Origin: Firmicutes bacterium UBA995 | GTDB taxonomy: Bacteria; Bacillota; Sulfobacillia; UBA995 | Reading direction: 5' to 3' | DNA length: 50,511 bases | Assembly (NCBI GenBank): GCA_002291985.1 | Contig: DBBB01000009.1 | Span: forward strand, 1-50,511 | Shown: positions 1 to 8,996 of the stretch, piece after piece | Layout: each line of letters opens with the position of its first letter | How positions within the stretch are numbered: the stretch's first letter is position 1 | Notes under the pieces: model-generated | What the model was told of the DNA's origin: nothing | Seen by the model: only the letters and a program-made list of their open reading frames with translations | Databases searched by the model: none | Translations under genes and position numbers: made by a program

Positions 1-963
<963 letters not shown>

Positions 964-1016
964 TGCCTAAAGCCGCTCACTCCCTTACCCTCTGTGTGGT
1001 CCAACTAAATCAGCTT

Positions 1017-1132
1017 TCCGGTGGCTATGGCGGAGGGGTCCAACCCGTTCCCATCCCGAACACGGAAGTTAAACCCTCCAGCGCCCATGGTACTCGGCGG
1101 GTAACCGCCCGGGAGAGTAGGTCGCCGCCGGA
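1017..1132 (+). rRNA. rrf: 5S ribosomal RNA
   Basis: Contains the conserved 5S core (CCCGTTCCCATCCCGAACAC, then GAAGTTAA and GGGAGAGTAGG). The 5' end TCCGGTGGC pairs with the 3' end GCCGCCGGA to close helix I, which fixes the ends at a length of about 116 nt, normal for bacteria. It lies about 53 nt after the 23S end, as in a standard rrn operon. A run of five T follows almost directly (1136-1140) and could serve as part of the rrn terminator. Confidence 0.97.
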
Positions 1133-1211
1133 AAGTTTTTCTTATCCGTGATTCGACCACCGCGAGCATCCGGTGTCCGGTGCCTCCTTGTGGGGCGGCT
1201 GAGACGCGGGA

Positions 1212-1258
1212 GGACTGCACTGGCCCGGCGGAGAATACGCTCGACCGCCGGGCAGTCC
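1212..1258 (+). other. Strong hairpin between 5S rRNA and ferredoxin gene
   Basis: GGACTG (1212-1217) plus CCCGGCGG (1224-1231) pair with CCGCCGGGCAGTCC (1245-1258), a 14-bp helix with one 6-nt bulge and a 13-nt loop. There is no T tract after it, so it is not a classical intrinsic terminator. It may be an rrn processing or 3' end structure or a leader element of the ferredoxin gene. Only the pairing is seen; the role is unknown. Confidence 0.5.
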
Positions 1259-1288
1259 CGATTGTCGGATGAACGAGGAGGTGAGCGA

Positions 1289-1537
1289 ATGGCCTACAAG
1301 ATCACCGAAGACTGCGCCACTTGTGGCGTGTGCGAACCGGAATGTCCCAATCAGGCAATCTCGGAGGGAACAGAGACCTACGTGATCGACCCTGATCGTT
1401 GCAACGAGTGTGTAGGGTTCCACGATGAACCTCAATGTGCCGCGGTGTGCCCGGTGGATGCTTGCGTTCCCGATCCGGAGCATCGGGAATCCAGGGATGA
1501 ACTGCTTGCCAAGAAGAGCCGCCTGCAGGGCAACTGA
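1289..1537 (+). CDS. 2[4Fe-4S] ferredoxin, YfhL/Alvin type
   Basis: An 82-residue electron carrier. The first cluster motif is C9-x2-C12-x2-C15-x3-C19-P. The second is C38-x2-C41-x8-C50-x3-C54-P, where the longer x8 spacing is the mark of the Allochromatium (Alvin)/YfhL type of low-potential ferredoxin; an extra Cys59 follows. The start is the ATG after AGGAGGTGA at 1277-1285; the longer open frame upstream has no ribosome binding site and does not resemble ferredoxin. It is alone between the rRNA operon and the signalling genes, so no redox partner can be inferred from neighbours. In an organism with [FeFe]-hydrogenase maturases it could feed electrons to hydrogenase, but that is only inference. 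Confidence 0.93.
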   Translation: MAYKITEDCATCGVCEPECPNQAISEGTETYVIDPDRCNECVGFHDEPQCAAVCPVDACVPDPEHRESRDELLAKKSRLQGN

Positions 1538-1727
1538 TGAGTCAGGGAGCACGGGGCGGCGGTCGCAGTATGCATCCCCGTGTTCCCTCTGCTGCGATGC
1601 TGCTTGCAAGAAGGAGTTGGCGGTCATGGATAGAATGAGAAAGCAAAATCCCGGCAGCCAAGCAAACGGGCGGTCGTGACCGCCACGAAGCCGGGGCAGG
1701 GGAGTTATATCCGGAGGAGGATAACCC

Positions 1728-2129
1728 ATGGACGCCGCGCTGGTACTGATAGTGGATGACGAGCCGTTCATTCTCCGCTCTTTGGCTTTCGTCTTGAAAA
1801 AGGAAGGTCTCAGGGTGGAGACTGCGGGCGACGGGGTGGAGGCACTCGAGAAGATCCGGGCATTGCGGCCGCGGGTGGTTTTCCTCGACATCATGATGCC
1901 GCGTATGAACGGTTACGAAGTCTGCAGTCAAATCAAGGCCGATCCTCGCCTCCGGGACACTCACGTCGTTTTCCTTACTGCCAAGGGGCAGCAAATTGAC
2001 AAGGTCAGAGGACTGATCCAGGGGGCCGACGACTACATAACCAAACCCTTCAGCCCGCGAGCGATCCTGCAAAAGGTGCAGGATATCGTGGCCGCCAGCC
2101 GGCAACCCCTCCATCCTCACCAGAGCTGA
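1728..2129 (+). CDS. Single-domain response regulator (CheY-like)
   Basis: A 133-residue stand-alone receiver domain with no output domain. Visible residues are the acidic pair Asp10/Asp11, phosphoacceptor Asp54 (FLDIMMP), Thr84 and Lys106 followed by Pro (ITKPF). The start ATG follows GGAGGAGG at 1713-1720. The hybrid kinase gene begins 15 nt after its stop, so the two are very likely co-transcribed and this receiver is a plausible phosphotransfer partner of that kinase. The target is not shown by the sequence: it may act by protein contact as CheY and Spo0F do. It is unlikely to bind DNA itself. Confidence 0.93.
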   Translation: MDAALVLIVDDEPFILRSLAFVLKKEGLRVETAGDGVEALEKIRALRPRVVFLDIMMPRMNGYEVCSQIKADPRLRDTHVVFLTAKGQQIDKVRGLIQGADDYITKPFSPRAILQKVQDIVAASRQPLHPHQS

Positions 2130-2144
2130 AGGAGGCGTTGAGCG

Positions 2145-2714
2145 TTGTCCGGTCAGGCCATAAGTGGCCCGGAGAAACATGCGTCGTTGAGCGAACACGA
2201 GGAACTGATGACTCGGATCAAGCTCACGACGATGGCTCGTCGCCTGACCATCGGCACTTTTGCCGCCGTGCTTCTCGGGCTACGCATGCTGGCGCGAGTC
2301 GAGGTCCCCACAGGAGCGTTCGCGGCGCTCGCCGTGTGGTTTGTATTCTCCTTTGTCCTCGACCACTTCGTGGAGGTCGACCGCCGTCGCTGGCGGGTGC
2401 CCACCATTCGCCGTCCGGATGCTTGGACGCCGCTCGGGACCCAGGCAACGCCCGTCTACGTGCCACGATACACCGGCAAGCTGGCGGAGGCCGTGCAGAT
2501 CGACCCCCACCAGGCTCTGGAAAACCGGCATGTCGGCTACCTCGTCCTGGAGCTTTCGATAGCGACCATGACAGTTCACTACCTGGGGGGGATAGGTGGG
2601 TTCGGCGTACTGCTTTACCTGGTGATAATCCTCTTCGCCAACATGTTCCTCCCAGGGCGAAGGGAATGGCCGTCACTCTGCTGGGGTCGGCGCTCTTCAG
2701 CGTGCTGGCCGTGA
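2145..2714 (+). CDS. Membrane sensor N-terminal part of the hybrid histidine kinase (frameshifted)
   Basis: This frame encodes the N-terminal part of the sensor kinase that continues in another frame from about 2655. A TTG start at 2145 has GGAGG at 2131-2135 with good spacing. Hydrophobic segments are seen at about residues 34-47, 56-74 and 134-170. After residue about 173 the frame loses its hydrophobic pattern and stops at 2714, while the alternative frame becomes membrane-like exactly there, so a missing base between about 2650 and 2666 is the simplest reading. Whether this is a real mutation, an assembly error or a two-chain arrangement is not decided. The sensor region belongs to no family I can name with confidence. 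Confidence 0.7.
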   Translation: MSGQAISGPEKHASLSEHEELMTRIKLTTMARRLTIGTFAAVLLGLRMLARVEVPTGAFAALAVWFVFSFVLDHFVEVDRRRWRVPTIRRPDAWTPLGTQATPVYVPRYTGKLAEAVQIDPHQALENRHVGYLVLELSIATMTVHYLGGIGGFGVLLYLVIILFANMFLPGRREWPSLCWGRRSSACWP

Positions 2715-4549
2715 CGGAATACCTCGGGGTCGCTCGTCCTCAGCCCTTCTTTGCCGTAGTACGAATCCGGGACCTCAGCTACCTGGTCACGATGATCGCT
2801 GCCGTGCCCATGGGTTTGTTCCCCATTTTCGGTTACAGCGTGGGCACTTTCTCCAGCGCCCTCCAGCGGAAGAGCATTCAGTTGCAGACAATGTTTCACC
2901 AGTTGCAGGGTTATGTGAATGAACTGGCCCGGCACAAGACGGAACTCGAAGACACTGTCGCCGCGCGTACCCGCGACCTGCAGGTCGCCTATGACGAGTT
3001 GAAGAACGCCCATCAGGAATTGCAGGCGCTCGACGAAATGAAGTCCAGCTTCCTGGCAAACGTGTCCCATGAACTCCGGACACCCCTCACTTCCATCCGC
3101 TCTTTCTCCGAGATTCTCCTGACCTATCCCGACGAAGATCGCAGCTCGCAGATCGAGTTCATCCAGATCATCAACCAGGAAAGCGAACGACTGACCAGGC
3201 TGATCAATGACGTCTTGGATGTGTCCAAGATCGAGGCCGGTCGCATGGAATGGCATCCTGCCGAGGGGCGACTGGACGAACTCCTGCACGACGCCGCTCG
3301 CACTGCGCGACCCCTGTTTGCCGAGGCTGGTTTGGACTTTTCCCTCCAAATCGGCCCCGGTGACTACCTGGTCGAGGTCGATCGTGATCGGATCTCACAA
3401 CTCCTGACGAACCTGCTCAATAATGCCCTGAAGTTCACCAGGCAGGGACGGGTGGCGCTGGAAATGCGCCGCACAGGCGATGTGGCAGAGGTAGTGGTTC
3501 GCGATACCGGGGTAGGCATCCCTCCCGACAAGTTGAGCAAGGTCTTCGACAAGTTCTACCAGGTCTCCGAGGAAGGGCGGATGGACGGCGCCAAGACGGC
3601 CGGCACCGGACTGGGTCTGGCCATCTGCAAGGAGATCGTGGAACACCACGGCGGCCGTCTCTGGGTGGAGTCGGAACTGGGGCTGGGCAGCGCCTTTCAC
3701 TTCACCGTCCGGTGCCTGGCCCCGCGTCTCGTCGCACGCTCCGAGGTCGCCGCCGGCGGGACGACCGGCCTTGCGCCGGGCGGCCAGCCCAGGGCTGGAA
3801 CGGTTTCTCGCGTGGTCATGGTGGTGGACGATGAACCCGCCATCCGGCGCAGTCTCCGGTTCTTGCTGGAAAGGGAAGGGTACGGAGTGGTCGAAGCGGG
3901 CAGCGGTCGTGAAGCTATTGAGCTGTGCAAGCAGCAGCGACCCGATTTGATTACCATGGACGTGCTATTGCCTGATGCCTCCGGCTTCAATGTCCTCGAA
4001 GAACTCAAGAACCGTCCCTCTACGGCCGACATTCCCGTCGTGATGGTCTCGGTCGTGGATGATCGGGAGCGAGGGGAGCAGCTCGGGGCAAGCGGTTATG
4101 TCACGAAACCGGTTGATTTCCGCGAGTTGGCCCACAAGGTTCGAGCCCTGTTGTCTCCGAGCCGCCGGCCCAGCAAGGTCCTGGTGGTAGACGATGACGA
4201 CGCGGTAGCCCGCAGCATTGAAGTAGCCTTGCTCAGGGAGGGCTACCAGGCCACTCGTACGAACAGCGCTGACGACGCATTACAGATGAGCCAGCGCGAA
4301 CGCCCGGATCTGATCGTCAGCGACCTTGTGATGCCCGGCTCGAGTGGGTATGATTTGTTGAGAGCTTTGCGGCAGAATCCCGCCACCCGCGAGATCCCCG
4401 TGGTGGTGCTGACCGGGCATCCGGATGGGGCTAGCCGGGTAGCCGCCCTATCGCTGGGGGCGGATCGCTTCATCGCGAAAGATGAAGGGTTGGCTAAGCT
4501 TCTTGGACAGATTCGAGAACTAATAGACACTGATGTTCGAGCCGGCTGA
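2666..4549 (+). CDS. Hybrid sensor histidine kinase core with two receiver domains
   Basis: A 627-residue frame counted from the ATG at 2666, which is the first start in this frame after the frameshift. Order: two to three membrane segments (about 1-65), a coiled coil (about 75-120), HisKA with the H box SHELRTP (His135), HATPase_c with GTGLGLAI, then two receivers. The first receiver has VVDDEP and phosphoacceptor Asp near 432; the second has VVDDDD and Asp near 553. The second lacks the usual Lys-Pro pair, having Lys-Asp-Glu instead (FIAKDEG). Kinase, both receivers and the preceding single-domain regulator look like a multi-step phosphorelay. Alone, this frame lacks part of the sensor; it could be made by re-initiation since the upstream frame ends 48 nt later. 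The input signal is unknown. Confidence 0.85.
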   Translation: MAVTLLGSALFSVLAVTEYLGVARPQPFFAVVRIRDLSYLVTMIAAVPMGLFPIFGYSVGTFSSALQRKSIQLQTMFHQLQGYVNELARHKTELEDTVAARTRDLQVAYDELKNAHQELQALDEMKSSFLANVSHELRTPLTSIRSFSEILLTYPDEDRSSQIEFIQIINQESERLTRLINDVLDVSKIEAGRMEWHPAEGRLDELLHDAARTARPLFAEAGLDFSLQIGPGDYLVEVDRDRISQLLTNLLNNALKFTRQGRVALEMRRTGDVAEVVVRDTGVGIPPDKLSKVFDKFYQVSEEGRMDGAKTAGTGLGLAICKEIVEHHGGRLWVESELGLGSAFHFTVRCLAPRLVARSEVAAGGTTGLAPGGQPRAGTVSRVVMVVDDEPAIRRSLRFLLEREGYGVVEAGSGREAIELCKQQRPDLITMDVLLPDASGFNVLEELKNRPSTADIPVVMVSVVDDRERGEQLGASGYVTKPVDFRELAHKVRALLSPSRRPSKVLVVDDDDAVARSIEVALLREGYQATRTNSADDALQMSQRERPDLIVSDLVMPGSSGYDLLRALRQNPATREIPVVVLTGHPDGASRVAALSLGADRFIAKDEGLAKLLGQIRELIDTDVRAG

Positions 4550-4573
4550 CAGGAGGGGCGGAGGGGAACCGGG

Positions 4574-6145
4574 ATGCCGAGCACCAACCTGCTCGAATCC
4601 GTGGGCGGCAGTCAGCTCCGCAAGGTACTGGAAGAGGCATCTTGGCGAGCGAATCTCTCCCTGATCCTCCTCGATGCCCGTGGCAACGTGACCATGCAGA
4701 GTCACCCCATGATCGGGGCTTGCTCCAAGGTTGGACCTCGGCAGTCGGATCACCGGGAGTGCCCGGTCAGTCACACGGGTGTGATCAACGACCTTGCGGG
4801 CAAGCACGGACCGCGTTCCTTTCCTTGTCCCGCCCACACCGGCTACTCGGTACTGGCCAGGGTTATCGCTCCCCGGTCCTACCTCAGTGGAGCGATGCTT
4901 GCTTGTCTGAGTCCCCGTGAGGACTCGTCCTGGCGCGAAGAGCTGTTCTTTCTCACCGTCGCCAGGATTCAGGAACTGGCCGAGATCGCCCAGGACATAG
5001 AGAGTCTATCGCAAGAGGTCGCCCATACTTACGAGGAACTGAGCTTGCTCTACGATATAAGCGCCGAACTCACTACCGTCAGCGATGCCCCCACCGCTTG
5101 CCAGCATGTACTCGAAAAGGCGGCAACCGTGATTCAGGCCAAACGTGGCGCAGTCTTCCTGAATGAGGAAGCCGATAGGATGCTGCGGCCCGTCGCTGTA
5201 CGGGGACTCGCCGTCGATGCCGCCGCCGAGTTCGCTGCGCAGTCGCCGGGTGGGGGGCTGCTCGCCCGGGTCCTGGCTGCTGGAGAGGGCGAACTCGTTG
5301 AAGATGCGGCTGCCTTGCCCGAGGAGGAGCGCTTGGAGAGAGAGGACCGGTGTCCTCTTGCACCTCCACTGATCATATGTTCCCTGAAGGTGCGCGATCG
5401 CGTTCTCGGGGCCATAGTGATCGCCGACAAGGGGTTTGGCAAGCGTTTCACTTCAGGTGACTTGAAGCTGCTGAATGCCATCGCGAGCCAGGCGGCGGTG
5501 ACGGTGCTGAGTATACGCCTTCACGAGGACTCCCGCAAGGTCCTGCTTTCCACCATCAAATCCCTGGTGGCTGCCATCGACGCGCGCGACCCGTATACCG
5601 TCGGCCATAGCGAACGCGTGGCCAGATTGGCCGTCGCCATCGGTCGAGAGCTAGGACTGTCTTACCGCGATCTGGAAGACCTGCAAGTTGCCGCGCAGTT
5701 GCACGATATCGGCAAGCTGACCGTACGCGACGCCATATTGACAAAGCGTGACCGACTTGCGGCCGCCGAGTGGGATATGGTCATGCAGCATCCCGATCAC
5801 GGCGCGGAGATGGTCGGGCACCTACCAGAGATGGAACGAGTGATATCAGGCATTCGGCATCACCATGAGCGGTATGACGGCAAGGGCTATCCTCGGGGCA
5901 TTGCCGGATCAGACATTCCCTTGAGCGCGCGCATTATCGCCGTCGCCGACAGCTTCGATGCCATCATTTCTCGCCGTCCGTACCGGCCGGGAACCACTTG
6001 GACAGTACAGCAGGTTCTGGAGGAACTCGAGGCATCGGCCGGTTCCCACTATGATCCGATGGTCTGCAGGGCTCTGTCCAGAGCATGGAAACAGGGCAAG
6101 GTCGATGAGGCAGCAATGGGCCCGCTGCTCCGCAAGGACGGCTGA
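4574..6145 (+). CDS. GAF-HD-GYP protein, likely c-di-GMP phosphodiesterase
   Basis: A 523-residue soluble protein. The N-terminal part (about 15-120) has spaced cysteines (Cys50, then CPVSH and FPCPAHTGY) and resembles PocR-type ligand or redox sensing domains. A short helical stretch leads into a GAF domain (about 165-310). The C-terminal half is HD-GYP: HD pair in LHDIGK at residue 377-378, and HHERYDGKGYP near 429, which carries the GYP triad. HD-GYP proteins hydrolyse cyclic di-GMP. It follows the hybrid kinase by 24 nt, so it is probably in the same operon and may be controlled by, or sense in parallel to, the kinase. No GGDEF protein is present in the window. Confidence 0.9.
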   Translation: MPSTNLLESVGGSQLRKVLEEASWRANLSLILLDARGNVTMQSHPMIGACSKVGPRQSDHRECPVSHTGVINDLAGKHGPRSFPCPAHTGYSVLARVIAPRSYLSGAMLACLSPREDSSWREELFFLTVARIQELAEIAQDIESLSQEVAHTYEELSLLYDISAELTTVSDAPTACQHVLEKAATVIQAKRGAVFLNEEADRMLRPVAVRGLAVDAAAEFAAQSPGGGLLARVLAAGEGELVEDAAALPEEERLEREDRCPLAPPLIICSLKVRDRVLGAIVIADKGFGKRFTSGDLKLLNAIASQAAVTVLSIRLHEDSRKVLLSTIKSLVAAIDARDPYTVGHSERVARLAVAIGRELGLSYRDLEDLQVAAQLHDIGKLTVRDAILTKRDRLAAAEWDMVMQHPDHGAEMVGHLPEMERVISGIRHHHERYDGKGYPRGIAGSDIPLSARIIAVADSFDAIISRRPYRPGTTWTVQQVLEELEASAGSHYDPMVCRALSRAWKQGKVDEAAMGPLLRKDG

Positions 6146-6192
6146 CCGGCGTCCGGAGGGCTGCGCCGGCGCGCCGTCGAATAACTTGAGGG

Positions 6193-6849
6193 GTGGGCGG
6201 GAGGCCTTTGGAGAAGTTGATCGCTCTCGAAGGCAGTGATGGGGCCGGCAAGACCACTCAAGCCCACTTGCTTGGCGAGTACCTCTCGGCCAAGGGGATT
6301 GCGTGTGTTTCGGTGAGGGAGCCCGGGGGCACGGATTTGGGAGAGGCCATACGTAATCTGGTACTTGATCCTGCTCACCCGGAGATCGACCCTGTGGCCG
6401 AATTGTTCCTGTTCGCAGCTGCCCGCGCGCAACTTGTGAGGGAAGTCATACGCCCCGCCCTGGCGAGCGGCCAGGTCGTCCTGGTTGAGCGGTACGCCCA
6501 TTCTACGGTAGCCTATCAGGGATACGGGGCAGGGATCGATCTGGGCGTGGTGGATCTAGTGAATCGGTGGGCCACGGGGGGCATCGTCCCCGACCTCACC
6601 ATAGTGCTCGATGCCGATCCCGCCACGCTGAAAAGCCGCCGCGGCCACCTTGTCGACGATCGCATCGAGCAACGAGGGCTAGCCTTCCAGCGGCGGGTAA
6701 GGGAAGGGTATTGGGCGTGCGCCGCCGGTGACCCGGACCGGGTCAGCCTGATCGATGCCACCCGGGACGAATTCGCCGTACATCGAGATATCGTTGCGCG
6801 GGTTGACACCACACTGGCCGACCCGTCCGCTACCCGAGCCCGGTCGTAG
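6193..6849 (+). CDS. tmk: Thymidylate kinase
   Basis: Phosphorylates dTMP to dTDP. The P-loop is EGSDGAGKTTQ near residue 14; VREPGGT, the RYAHSTVAYQG segment and the RRGHLVDDRIE lid follow. The usual DRY(x2)S motif reads ERY here, a conservative Asp-to-Glu change. The start is uncertain: GTG at 6193 overlaps its own purine-rich stretch, whereas in-frame TTG codons at 6208 and 6217 would bring the N-terminus to normal length and use GGGAGG at 6199-6204. It opens the conserved tmk-darA-holB-ricT-rsmI run. Confidence 0.93.
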   Translation: MGGRPLEKLIALEGSDGAGKTTQAHLLGEYLSAKGIACVSVREPGGTDLGEAIRNLVLDPAHPEIDPVAELFLFAAARAQLVREVIRPALASGQVVLVERYAHSTVAYQGYGAGIDLGVVDLVNRWATGGIVPDLTIVLDADPATLKSRRGHLVDDRIEQRGLAFQRRVREGYWACAAGDPDRVSLIDATRDEFAVHRDIVARVDTTLADPSATRARS

Positions 6850-6878
6850 GCATGCAACCTGAAGGTGGTGGTGGAAGC

Positions 6879-7208
6879 ATGAGACTGGTTGTGGCTGTCG
6901 TACAGGACAAGGATGCGCCCCGGGTCCTTCAGGTGCTGGTGGACAAGGGATATCGTGCGACCAAGCTGGCCAGCACAGGCGGCTTCCTCAAGGAAGGCAA
7001 CACTACTCTGCTGCTGGGCGTTGGCGACGATGCCGTGGAAGAGGTGGTGGCCATCATCAAGCAGACCTGCAAGTCCAGGGAACAACTGGTCACTCCCCTC
7101 ACCCCCGTCGGCGGTCCGGTTGACTCCTATGTCCCTTACCCGGTGGAGGTGCTCGTTGGGGGAGCGACCATTTTTGTCCTCTCCGTTGAACGGTACGAAA
7201 GGGCTTGA
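6879..7208 (+). CDS. darA: Cyclic-di-AMP receptor PII-like protein (DarA/PstA)
   Basis: A 109-residue protein, exactly the family length if the ATG at 6879 (after GAAGGTGGTGG) is used rather than the in-frame ATG at 6852. It carries the family signature TKLASTGGFLKEGNTTLLLG, where the ligand-binding loops lie, and the C-terminal PVEVLVGGATIFVL strand. DarA is a trimeric PII-like signal protein that binds c-di-AMP; its downstream target is not established. Its place between tmk and holB is the same as in Bacillus subtilis (yaaQ), which strongly supports the call. Confidence 0.95.
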   Translation: MRLVVAVVQDKDAPRVLQVLVDKGYRATKLASTGGFLKEGNTTLLLGVGDDAVEEVVAIIKQTCKSREQLVTPLTPVGGPVDSYVPYPVEVLVGGATIFVLSVERYERA

Positions 7209-7221
7209 CGCGGGGAGGTGG

Positions 7222-8184
7222 GTGGCGCCCGCCGAGATGCTCGGCCGTTGGGCTGCGGCGGGGCGGATCGGGCATGCCTATCTCTTCGTGGGGCCGGCAG
7301 GCATGGGCAAGAGGGCGGCCGCCGGGCAACTGGCACGGCTCCTGAACTGCGAGCGGCTGGATGCCGGAAGGCCGTGCGGGCAATGTCATGCCTGCGTACT
7401 GATGACCCGTAACATGCATCCGGAGGTACTGGTCATAACTCCGAGCGGGGCAACGCTGAAGCTCGAGCAAGTCCGCGAGGCTCATCAAACATTGCTGTTA
7501 AGGCCCGCAGTGGGCAGACGGCGGGTCGGCATTTTCGAGCATGCGGATCGCCTTACCATTCCGGCGGCCAATGCCCTGCTGTCGGTTCTGGAGGACCCAC
7601 CCGCGTACGCCGTCCTGGTTCTACTGGCCGAGAATGGCCAGGCAGTGCTGCCGACCATCCGTTCGCGATGCCACGTCTTGGACTTCCGACCATGGCCGGA
7701 AGGGATGCTGGCGGCACGCCTCGAACAGGAGACTTCAGCCGTGCCCCCTCGACTGGCAGCAGCTCTTGCGCAGGGCAACCCCGGAATGGCCCTACGTTTG
7801 ACGAGGGGCGATGACTTGCTGGCCGGGCGGGTCCGAGTGGAGCGATTCCTGGAAGAGACCCTGAGCGGCGCTTCCCTCAACGCATATGGTCTAGCTGCCG
7901 ATCTCGAAAGCTACACTCGCGATCGGCAGGGTACGCTCGACTTTCTGGATGTCTTGCAATTGTGTTTGAGAGATCTGCTGGTCTGGCGGATTGCGGCCAA
8001 TCCCCAGTTGCTCATCAATCGTGATCGGATGGGTTGGATAGCCGCTCTGGCGTGCCGCCACCAGCCGGCCCGCCTTCTACGGGCCTTATCGGCAGCAGCC
8101 TATGTTCGTGATGCGGTCCGGCAGAACGTCCTGCGGAGGTTGTGCCTTGACCTGCTGATACTGCGAGTGGTCGAGGGGGATTGA
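7222..8184 (+). CDS. holB: DNA polymerase III subunit delta'
   Basis: Clamp-loader AAA+ subunit that helps load the sliding clamp. Features in order: GHAYLFVGPAGMGKR (P-loop), the zinc-binding cysteines (Cys in LLNCERL, then CGQCHAC), NALLSVLEDPP and the TIRSRC sensor/arginine segment. The GTG at 7222, preceded by GGGGAGG, is chosen; an ATG at 7237 is the alternative. The N-terminus is a little shorter than usual because only 13 nt separate it from darA. It is followed directly by ricT, the usual partner gene. Confidence 0.92.
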   Translation: MAPAEMLGRWAAAGRIGHAYLFVGPAGMGKRAAAGQLARLLNCERLDAGRPCGQCHACVLMTRNMHPEVLVITPSGATLKLEQVREAHQTLLLRPAVGRRRVGIFEHADRLTIPAANALLSVLEDPPAYAVLVLLAENGQAVLPTIRSRCHVLDFRPWPEGMLAARLEQETSAVPPRLAAALAQGNPGMALRLTRGDDLLAGRVRVERFLEETLSGASLNAYGLAADLESYTRDRQGTLDFLDVLQLCLRDLLVWRIAANPQLLINRDRMGWIAALACRHQPARLLRALSAAAYVRDAVRQNVLRRLCLDLLILRVVEGD

Positions 8185-8189
8185 GAACA

Positions 8190-8996
8190 ATGCCTCACGT
8201 GGTGGGCGTCCGTTTCCGGCGGGCGGGGAGGGTGTATTACTTCGATCCCGACGATCTCGACTTGGCTCCGGCTGACCGGGTGGTGGTAGAGACGGTACGG
8301 GGCACGGAACTCGGGCGAGTGGCGACGCCGGCACGGGACGTCCCCGACGCCGAGGTAACCCTGCCGCTCCGGCGCGTCCTCCGCAAGGCTGTGCCTGACG
8401 ATCTCGAGACGGCCCGGGGCAATCGCGCCCGCGAACGCGATGCCCATGACGTCGCTCGCCAAAAGATTGAAGCGTACGGTCTCGACATGAGTCTGGTGGA
8501 TGTCGAATACAGCTTCGATGGCAGCAGGATCATCTTCTACTTCACCGCAGACGAACGGGTGGATTTCCGCGAGTTGGTCAAAGACCTGGCAACAACGTTC
8601 CGGACCCGCATCGAGTTACGGCAGATCGGCGTCAGGGACGAGGCCAAGCTACTCGGCGGTCTAGGTCCCTGCGGGCGTGAGCTTTGCTGCTGTTCCTTCC
8701 TGACCGAGTTCCAGCCGGTGTCCATCCGGATGGCCAAGGACCAGAACTTGAGCCTGAATCCCGCCAAGATTTCCGGCGTCTGCGGGCGCCTGATGTGTTG
8801 CCTGAGGTTCGAATGCGAGCAGTATGACAAGTGCCGGGCGTTGCTTCCGGCCGTTGGAGCAGCCGTGGTCACGCCGCAAGGTGAGGGTCGGGTGACGGCC
8901 ACCAATCCTGCCCGGGGCACCGTCACCGTCGCCATCGGCGAGCGGCCGGAACAGAGTTTCCCCGCCCACCAGGTCGCGGTTCAAGAGATCTCATGA
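8190..8996 (+). CDS. ricT: PSP1/YaaT-family protein, RicT
   Basis: A 268-residue PSP1 C-terminal domain protein. The diagnostic cysteine-rich region is LGPCGRELCCCSFL followed by GVCGRLMCCLRFE. In Bacillus, RicT forms the [4Fe-4S]-containing Ric (Y) complex with RicA and RicF and affects mRNA processing by RNase Y, sporulation and competence. The ATG at 8190 has GAGGGGG at 8173-8179 with good spacing; the TTG at 8181 is too close to it. The gene overlaps the holB stop region and its own stop overlaps the rsmI start (ATGA), so translation is coupled. RicA and RicF are not in the window. Confidence 0.94.
   Translation: MPHVVGVRFRRAGRVYYFDPDDLDLAPADRVVVETVRGTELGRVATPARDVPDAEVTLPLRRVLRKAVPDDLETARGNRARERDAHDVARQKIEAYGLDMSLVDVEYSFDGSRIIFYFTADERVDFRELVKDLATTFRTRIELRQIGVRDEAKLLGGLGPCGRELCCCSFLTEFQPVSIRMAKDQNLSLNPAKISGVCGRLMCCLRFECEQYDKCRALLPAVGAAVVTPQGEGRVTATNPARGTVTVAIGERPEQSFPAHQVAVQEIS

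Noticed and set aside
1626..1679. 17-codon ORF with AAGGAG before it, between ferredoxin and response regulator
   Set aside because: Too short, with no domain, membrane segment or overlap with a neighbour to support it.
2585..2591. Run of seven G in the sensor kinase as the frameshift site
   Set aside because: The sensor frame stays hydrophobic for another 60 nt after the run, so the shift must lie later, at about 2650-2666.
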